DNA from: an archaeon
GTDB lineage: Archaea > EX4484-52 > B79-G9
Length of the DNA stretch: 17,951 bases
Reading direction: 5' to 3'
NCBI GenBank assembly: GCA_030630425.1
Contig: DAOVNB010000003.1
Location: 1-17,951 of the forward strand
Shown here one piece after another: positions 12,812-17,951 of this stretch. A model generated the notes under the pieces. It was given only the letters and a program-made list of their open reading frames with translations, had not been told where the DNA came from and did not search any database. How positions within the stretch are numbered: the stretch's first letter is position 1; each line of letters opens with the position of its first letter. The position numbers were made by a program, and so were the translations under genes.

Positions 12812-13330
12812 ATGGGATTACGACCGGCAAGAGTTGACAGGAAAACGACAAAAAGGTCATTTACAAGAACAGCTTTAAGAGTTCATAAGAAGAACTTCAT
12901 TAAAGGTGTTCCCGGTGTCAAAATACGCATGTACAATATGGGAAACAAACAATTCACAGGCGATACCGTAGCAACTCTTGTTCCAAAGCAGGATGTTCAG
13001 GTAAGGCACAATGCTCTTGAAGCAGGCCGTGTCGCTGCAAATGCGTATCTTAAAAAGACAGTTCCTGCAGAGGACTATTTCTTAAAGGTGCATGTATTCC
13101 CCCACCAGATTTTACGGGAACACGCCCAGGCAGCAGTGGCTCAGGCAGACCGTTTCTACCAGGGAATGGCGCACCCATTCGGAAGGCCAAAAGGAAGAGC
13201 TGCACGAATGAAAGAAGGCAACACAATTATAAGCATCCGTATAAATAAGGAAAATGTAAAGGATGCAAAAGAAGCCCTTCGAAGAGCAAGCATGAAAATG
13301 CCTCTTTCCTGCAGGGTTGTTGTTGAATAA
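12812..13330 (+). CDS. rpl10e: Large-subunit ribosomal protein uL16 (archaeal L10e)
   Basis: A 172-residue protein starting MGLRPARVDRKTTKRSFTR and containing VPGVKIRMYNMGN, VRHNALEAGRVAANAYL, FLKVHVFPHQILREHAQA and GMAHPFGRPKGRAARM, all hallmark segments of archaeal L10e. It binds 23S rRNA near the central protuberance and the tRNA corridor and is essential. Length is normal. GAGG five to ten bases before the ATG supports the start. It stands alone and is convergent with the secreted-protein gene, with five bases between stop codons. Just past the stop, AAGTT/AACTT with a T-run (13329-13353) may end transcription. Confidence 0.95.
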   Translation: MGLRPARVDRKTTKRSFTRTALRVHKKNFIKGVPGVKIRMYNMGNKQFTGDTVATLVPKQDVQVRHNALEAGRVAANAYLKKTVPAEDYFLKVHVFPHQILREHAQAAVAQADRFYQGMAHPFGRPKGRAARMKEGNTIISIRINKENVKDAKEALRRASMKMPLSCRVVVE

Positions 13331-13353
13331 GTTTTTTAATAACTTTTTTCTTT
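13329..13353 (+). terminator. Weak hairpin plus T-tract after rpl10e
   Basis: AAGTT (13329-13333) pairs with AACTT (13341-13345), followed by a T-rich run to 13353. It overlaps the end of the convergent gene. The stem is short, but T-tracts alone can terminate archaeal transcription. Confidence 0.35.
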
Positions 13354-15369
13354 AGTACTCATTAAGGCAGCCATTAGTATCAACAATAGCAAACCCACCA
13401 CCCCAAGCCCTGGCGTAGTTGTTGCATAACCGTCTTTGTCAACAGAAATAACTGACACTTGTATATCTTTTGATGCTTTCTGGCTGTTTGTAATTGATTT
13501 TGCCTCAACGCGCAGCATGTATTCCCCGACTTTGCCGCCTAAAACATTCAGAGGAACGGAAATTTCTGAGCGCGGGCCTAAATGCACTATCTTTTTTGTC
13601 CTGTCTTTGTATTTCTGGCCTTCAAAATAGGACCAGTATTTTATGTTGATTGGATTCCCGTAAATGCTGAGCTCTATTGAATCAGGTATACCAAGCGGAT
13701 TTTTCAGTTTTATTAAAAGGGTTCTTGTTTTTCCCAAAGGTATTTCAAAAGTATCGCCGGATCCTGTAAATTCAATATCTATTTCGGGCGGGGCAAGGTT
13801 TGCGCAGTAAGACATGCCGATGCATGCGCCATCATAACATTCATCGGAAGAGATGCAGTCACAGCCGTCTTTCTTTTTGACATCGAATGCGCTATTAGTC
13901 TCATTTATGTTGCCCGCATTGTCTGTGGTGTTTGCAGTATAATAATATGTTTTTGTCTCGCATTCAACAGGCAGCTTTATAATACAGTTAACATCGCCTG
14001 CTGTGTGGTTTACAGTGCAGGAATCAATATCAATAGATATTACTGTGCTGTTGCAGCCTGAAAGAGTGTCTGTACACGAAACATCAAATGTAATATTTGA
14101 AAAAGACGGTGCAGGATCCGAAAGAACCACGGTATTTGAAGACGGTATCAATGTGTCAAGTATTATTGAATCACTTTCTGTGTCATTCACATTTCCGTCG
14201 TTGTCCTTGATTTTAGCATGAACTGTGTTTGCGCCATCAGGCCCTGCAAGTGTCCAGATTATTGCATTTGCGCACGGCTGCCAGACTTCTGTATCGAAAA
14301 CACCGTCGTTTGAAAACATGCAGCCGTTTGCAGCAATACCGGAGAAATCATCATCATATTCAAGATTCAGAGTCACAGTCAACTTGTTGGCGTAAGTGTC
14401 ATTGTTGTTTATTGTCATGTTGAGTTCCGGTGGTGTTGTGTCGCAGTTCACCCATATTGTCGGGTCAGAATCGTCACAATCCCACCCCAAACACCCGGTT
14501 CCAAGACCATACCCATCACCATCCGCATCAATACACAACCCAACCGGCGGTGTAGATGGACAATCAGGATCATCACTATCTATCAAACAATCATAATCGT
14601 TATCAATACCATCATAGCATCTGAAAATGTCGCTGTAGTATATTTCGACATCTTCAACAAGGTAATCCGTAAGCAGGCTTTCTTCTATCCCAAAAATATC
14701 TATGACCGGGTAAACCCCGGCGGTGTATTCAATTCCTGATTCGCAGGAGCCGCCGCCATCAATGCATGTCTCGCCGCAGTTCTGGATGTTGTCATAGCAA
14801 AAATCGCATATCGTGCAATAATTCGGGTCTGTTGGATCGCTGCAATTAACATTTATGCAGTTGCCGGTACCTTCATCACAAACTTCTGTAGCCTCGCAGC
14901 AATCCCCGTCGTCGCCATCCACAGAACAGCACAAGGTTCTTCCTGTACCGCATGCAAGGCATGTATCCATACAGCAGGTAAACCCGGTAGCGCATCCATC
15001 CAACGGACCTGCCGGCGGCGAAAAACCATAATGATAATATGAGCATGTATCCGGGGCAGGATCACATGCACCATTTATGCATCTGGTAGGGCACAAGTAA
15101 GTCTCCATTTTTAATGATGCCCCTTCACAATAAAATTCCGCAAGCAAATCAGGGGTTGCTGCGCTGCATTCATCACTGTAGCTGTCAATCACAGTGCCGC
15201 CATCATCGTAACTTGTGGTTGTTCCCTTTACAGTGTATTTAATCCCTCCGTCAGTATCCGAACACGAATCTGCAAAAGCAATGGATGAAAACAAAACAAA
15301 CACAGCTAGTACTGTCAAAACATAAAAAATTCCCGAATTGCGTCCAATATAGTGTTTAAACTGATTCAT
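13336..15369 (-). CDS. Secreted Cys-rich, MopE-motif and Ig-like surface protein with C-terminal anchor
   Basis: Start chosen at ATG 15369, which overlaps the upstream stop by 14 nt. An in-frame start at 15411 would destroy the signal peptide. The 677-residue product has a signal peptide (basic start, GIFYVLTVLAVFVLFSSIAFA, cut near residue 33). A Cys-rich region (34-235) opens SCSDTDGG...KYTVKG, a pattern I associate with DPANN surface proteins. Then comes a MopE/thrombospondin-3-like acidic stretch (about 250-302: DGIDNDYDCLIDSDDPDC, DADGDGYG, DCDDSDP) likely to bind calcium, then two Ig-like domains (about 312-505), a second Cys motif, a beta domain (about 540-640) and a tail TTPGLGVVGLLLLILMAALM plus STKEKSY. 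That tail resembles archaeosortase PGF-CTERM anchors with L in place of F. Function is unknown; cell-surface attachment is likely. Confidence 0.85.
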   Translation of the reverse strand: MNQFKHYIGRNSGIFYVLTVLAVFVLFSSIAFADSCSDTDGGIKYTVKGTTTSYDDGGTVIDSYSDECSAATPDLLAEFYCEGASLKMETYLCPTRCINGACDPAPDTCSYYHYGFSPPAGPLDGCATGFTCCMDTCLACGTGRTLCCSVDGDDGDCCEATEVCDEGTGNCINVNCSDPTDPNYCTICDFCYDNIQNCGETCIDGGGSCESGIEYTAGVYPVIDIFGIEESLLTDYLVEDVEIYYSDIFRCYDGIDNDYDCLIDSDDPDCPSTPPVGLCIDADGDGYGLGTGCLGWDCDDSDPTIWVNCDTTPPELNMTINNNDTYANKLTVTLNLEYDDDFSGIAANGCMFSNDGVFDTEVWQPCANAIIWTLAGPDGANTVHAKIKDNDGNVNDTESDSIILDTLIPSSNTVVLSDPAPSFSNITFDVSCTDTLSGCNSTVISIDIDSCTVNHTAGDVNCIIKLPVECETKTYYYTANTTDNAGNINETNSAFDVKKKDGCDCISSDECYDGACIGMSYCANLAPPEIDIEFTGSGDTFEIPLGKTRTLLIKLKNPLGIPDSIELSIYGNPINIKYWSYFEGQKYKDRTKKIVHLGPRSEISVPLNVLGGKVGEYMLRVEAKSITNSQKASKDIQVSVISVDKDGYATTTPGLGVVGLLLLILMAALMSTKEKSY

Positions 15370-17563
15370 AATACTCAACAAAATTGATAAAAATTGGGTT
15401 GCATTTAGCAATGTGCAGATTACAATTACTTAAGTCAAACAATGGGTCGTCCGATAAAATTAATTCCATTGTATATTGCCTTCCAAGCACTATTCTTGCA
15501 GGTATCTCTCTTCCAAGATATGAATTTAAGTTGCCTGAATAAACCTGGGCATATGGCTGCCATGTAGCATACGATAAAGGAGGGCAAACATATTGTTTTG
15601 CTTGCTTGTCAACAATCCTTGCCTGAAGGGATCCGGTAAAATTAGACATGTCAGCTATGTTTTTTACAGATGACATAACTCTAAACCCGCTATCTGCTTC
15701 CCGTGTTGTTCCTTCCTTTTCACCAGGATTGCCATTTTTAGCACCATCAGAACCAGAGCACCCTGCTTTAGGCGGGGCAACACCCCGGGAAACATCAAAA
15801 ATAGCCTCATAACCTGTAATGCTTCCATTCCTGAAAAGTACTATTTTACCGCCATCATAACCGCTTCCTCGAGTACAGTGACCAGTTGTTGTTCGTGCAT
15901 AACCACCATCCCCGCCTGTTGCCTCGATTTTAGATGAAATGCTGAGATTCTCGGTGTAGACAAAAACATTTCCGCCTTTGCCGCCCCTTCCACCTGAACC
16001 GCCATAACCGTTCGGTCCGCCCACAGCACCATTTGCCTGGATAGATGCCGTGATGTTGATGTTATCGCAAGCAAGCTGAATATTACCACCAGGACCTCCG
16101 TTTCCGCCCCTTCCAACCGAATGACCGCCGTCAGAGGATATTGAATTCAGAACCTTTAATTCCTTCAGGGCATTTAGATATATGGTTCCTCCTTTGCCTC
16201 CTCCGGAACTATAACAGCCATCCCAGGCGTTTTCACCGCCGCTTATGCCGCCAGTCGCAGTTATTGTTCCTGTAACAGTTATTGTATCACCATAAACTTT
16301 CAGGATTCCGCCGGGCTGACCCACGCTTTTGGCAGACATGGATGGTCTTCTTACATGACCACACCACCCATAAATCCCTGTTCCGGGACCGCCTTTAAGG
16401 CTTATTGTGCCAAGAGTAACAGGCCCGTTGGACACTATATCTATTTTGGCACCAACCCTTCTTTTGTTCGAATTAGCATTTGCATAATTCAGATAAACAG
16501 AATTTTTTCCATTAAGAGAAATATCGCCCACAACACCGCCGTGACATGGAGGCCCTGAATTTCCGGCAGCATAGGTATTTATCCTGCCGGTTATGTTTAT
16601 TTCCTCGGCAACAACTGAAAAAGTTCCGGAAGCCCCTCCATAACCGCAGTATATGTTGCCCGTTCTGCTTCCTACATATCGCCCGCCGTTGCCCCCATAC
16701 TGGTTAGAATTTCCTGCAAAGTTGAACTTCTTCGCAGCAACAGTGACCGAACCGCCTGAACCCCCATTTCTATCATCTCGGGTTGATGCACGGGAGCCAT
16801 AAAGATTCAAATTTCCATTAATGATTACATCTCCGGCGACATCAATAGTCACGCTTCCTGAATGATAACCGGGTTGATATCTTCCATCACCCCTTCCTCC
16901 ATAAGCAGATATCCCTCCATTCAAAGTGAAATCGCCGCCATATATGTATGTGTTGCCGCCGCCTCTTGCAGGACAGGAATTTATCTCACAGCAGCAGCTT
17001 CCGCCATAATTAAGAATTGAGCCCACAACAGTAATGTTTTTAGCATCCAATACAACATCGGCTCCAGCGCTTGCGCTTGAGCCCGCGGCTTCGTATTTGT
17101 CAAAATAGGCACCATGAGATTTAATGGTCCCCCCTACAAAAATATTTTTTGCCTTTACAGTCAGCCTGCCGGGCCATCCGCCACTCCTTCCTTGAGAGCC
17201 CAACATATCTATATGTGTCGCAAACACCACATCATTCTTAGCTTCAATTATTATGTGCCTGCTGTCTACTCTTGCCTGCTGCCACCCGTATTTACTGCTG
17301 GTGTATCCGGCAACGCGGACGTCGGTCGGAACAAATTTCGGTATGTTTACATATACATTAGTCCATTTCTTATTAGTTGAATCACGAATGCACTCATGAA
17401 TGCGCGTTGTTGAATTGTAGCTGCAGTTATCATCCATATCCGCAATAGAGTTTATAGTTAAATCTGTTGCATGTGCAACTCCCGGAAAAAGAACAATACC
17501 AATCAACAAAATAAAACTTATCGTTTTTATAAAAATGCCCCCAATATTATTCAATTTATACAA
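15356..17563 (-). CDS. Secreted glycine-rich beta-helix repeat protein
   Basis: The 735-codon frame is bounded upstream by a TTG (17563). The signal peptide core ISFILLIGIVLFPGVAHA suggests translation really begins near residue 12, at an ATA (17528-17530) placed six bases after GGGGGC. Residues 103-553 contain about 13 repeats of roughly 34 residues, each a strand pair like VxAKNIxVxGxI followed by a Gly-rich loop such as GGNGG or GGSGGRGGKGG, the pattern of right-handed parallel beta-helix adhesins and enzymes. One loop carries CCC (190-192). Residues 640-735 form a separate C-terminal domain with cysteines and no membrane anchor. It is exported, and its stop overlaps the start of the anchored protein, which suggests joint function at the cell surface. 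Confidence 0.85.
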   Translation of the reverse strand: MYKLNNIGGIFIKTISFILLIGIVLFPGVAHATDLTINSIADMDDNCSYNSTTRIHECIRDSTNKKWTNVYVNIPKFVPTDVRVAGYTSSKYGWQQARVDSRHIIIEAKNDVVFATHIDMLGSQGRSGGWPGRLTVKAKNIFVGGTIKSHGAYFDKYEAAGSSASAGADVVLDAKNITVVGSILNYGGSCCCEINSCPARGGGNTYIYGGDFTLNGGISAYGGRGDGRYQPGYHSGSVTIDVAGDVIINGNLNLYGSRASTRDDRNGGSGGSVTVAAKKFNFAGNSNQYGGNGGRYVGSRTGNIYCGYGGASGTFSVVAEEINITGRINTYAAGNSGPPCHGGVVGDISLNGKNSVYLNYANANSNKRRVGAKIDIVSNGPVTLGTISLKGGPGTGIYGWCGHVRRPSMSAKSVGQPGGILKVYGDTITVTGTITATGGISGGENAWDGCYSSGGGKGGTIYLNALKELKVLNSISSDGGHSVGRGGNGGPGGNIQLACDNINITASIQANGAVGGPNGYGGSGGRGGKGGNVFVYTENLSISSKIEATGGDGGYARTTTGHCTRGSGYDGGKIVLFRNGSITGYEAIFDVSRGVAPPKAGCSGSDGAKNGNPGEKEGTTREADSGFRVMSSVKNIADMSNFTGSLQARIVDKQAKQYVCPPLSYATWQPYAQVYSGNLNSYLGREIPARIVLGRQYTMELILSDDPLFDLSNCNLHIAKCNPIFINFVEYYESV

Positions 17564-17588
17564 TATAACTTATTTTATGCCCTTGACC

Positions 17589-17604
17589 ATATATATATAT
17601 ATAT
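17589..17604 (-). promoter_or_regulatory. (AT)8 tract as TATA box of the beta-helix gene
   Basis: Sixteen bases of pure AT alternation, ending in TATTTTCGG on the + strand, lie about 60-75 nt upstream of the proposed ATA start. This is the only TATA-like element in the gap. The simple repeat could vary in length by slippage and so alter promoter strength. Upstream of it TTTCGGA (17606-17612) and TCCGAAA (17632-17638) form an inverted repeat. Confidence 0.4.
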
Positions 17605-17663
17605 TTTCGGAAGTTCGGAAAAAATTAGTATCTCCGAAAGTAAATTATAAATAGCGCCAACTC

Positions 17664-17879
17664 TTAAGTTATTAACAGAAAAACAACAACAAGGGGGATT
17701 CTTATTTGTCCGGTGTCTGTCACTTCAAGCGAAGGATAATTATGCGCTCCTGAAAGCTCACATACAGTATCTACAACACACGCAACGCCATCATTACAAG
17801 AACAGTCTACTGCCGAAACAAATCCCGCACTTGCTAAAATCCCTGCAGACAAAACCAATAAAAACAATATTTTTTTCAT
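17664..17879 (-). pseudogene. Truncated paralogue of a secreted repeat protein
   Basis: A 71-residue frame with a textbook signal peptide (MKKILFLLVLSAGILASAG, cut after FVSA), then DCSCNDGVACVVDTVCELSG and EVTDTGQIRIP, ending in a hydrophobic LVVVFLLIT. Reading on in the other frames gives no recognisable continuation. The N-terminal layout (signal, Cys pairs, start of a strand-rich repeat) parallels the gene downstream, and the two leaders are alignable (AATAATATT, G-run, TTTTTAT[G/A]AAAA). I read this as a copy cut off at the beginning of its repeat domain, or a very short secreted peptide. It has a good GGGGTG ribosome binding site five bases before the ATG and a TATA-like AATATATAC near 17914-17922. 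Confidence 0.55.
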
Positions 17880-17923
17880 AAAAACACCCCAAAATATTAT
17901 TGGGTTCTATGACGTATATATTA

Positions 17924-17942
17924 TTTTAGAAAAATTCTAAAA
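17924..17942. repeat. 8-bp inverted repeat at the right edge
   Basis: TTTTAGAA-AAA-TTCTAAAA forms a hairpin next to the TATA-like element of the truncated secreted gene. Read on the minus strand it is followed by T-poor sequence, so it is more likely a regulatory dyad than a terminator. What lies beyond 17951 is not visible. Confidence 0.4.
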
Positions 17943-17951
17943 ATCCCACAC

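Noticed and set aside
14440-14600. Low-complexity cytosine-rich stretch on the + strand resembling a repeat array
   Set aside because: It is the acidic Asp-rich MopE-like coding region on the minus strand; no CRISPR-like spacing.
16180-16800. Possible minisatellite in the glycine-rich gene
   Set aside because: The protein repeats are diverged at DNA level, so the periodicity comes from the beta-helix repeats and not from tandem DNA copies.
1-17951. tRNA, rRNA, CRISPR array or transposase gene
   Set aside because: Looked for T-loop signatures, rRNA cores, evenly spaced repeats and DDE/tyrosine/serine recombinase motifs; none seen.

Overview
This is an archaeal chromosome segment. It carries archaeal ribosomal proteins eL15 and uL16/L10e, Nob1, transcription factor TFS, PCNA, a partial RNase P p30, and TATA boxes about 25-30 nt upstream of many start codons. 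The base composition is AT-rich. Two large secreted proteins carry a Cys-rich N-terminal motif and a PGLG-plus-membrane-helix tail of a kind I associate with uncultivated DPANN-type archaea. A DPANN or Altiarchaeota-like host is therefore my best guess, inferred and not proven.

Layout. At 1-124 (-) is the start of an RNase P p30 gene. In many archaea this gene directly follows rpl15e, but here the two are separated by about 940 bp. That gap holds near-identical AT-rich direct repeats, a complete MNT nucleotidyltransferase (antitoxin-like), a HEPN partner cut to 22 residues, and a candidate ~128-nt non-coding RNA with its own TATA box and a terminator-like hairpin plus U-tract. After rpl15e (-), positions 1660-2060 are a gene-free, hairpin-rich block with two paralogous hairpins whose stems covary. 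Then come an unrecognised gene (-) and manganese inorganic pyrophosphatase (-), divergent from a 39-residue membrane peptide and nob1 (+). Next are a PerM/AI-2E family membrane protein (-) and a Cys-rich single-pass protein (-), then tfs, a small OB-fold protein and pcna (+), and a polytopic membrane protein (+).

From 8.0 to 10.2 kb there is a gene-tail fragment and a helix-turn-helix/PAS/GAF/PAS sensor-regulator (-). Divergent from the regulator is a short winged-helix-like frame interrupted by an in-frame TAA. Three copies of an ATTGATGAGC operator-like repeat sit on both promoters. Then come thyX and glyA (overlapping, one folate-linked pathway), an orphan helical protein and rpl10e (+).

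The right end (13.3-17.9 kb, - strand) is a surface-protein locus. It has a truncated paralogue carrying only a signal peptide, a 735-residue glycine-rich repeat (probable beta-helix) protein whose best-placed start codon appears to be AUA, and an overlapping 677-residue Cys-rich, MopE/Ig-like protein with a C-terminal anchor.

Most genes look leaderless (TATA to ATG 25-30 nt). A minority (rpl15e, ppaC, tfs, rpl10e, the 12178 gene, the 17879 gene) have clear Shine-Dalgarno sequences. The most interesting items are the structured blocks at 833-960 and 1660-2030, the operator set at 9741-9894 and the AUA-start surface gene.
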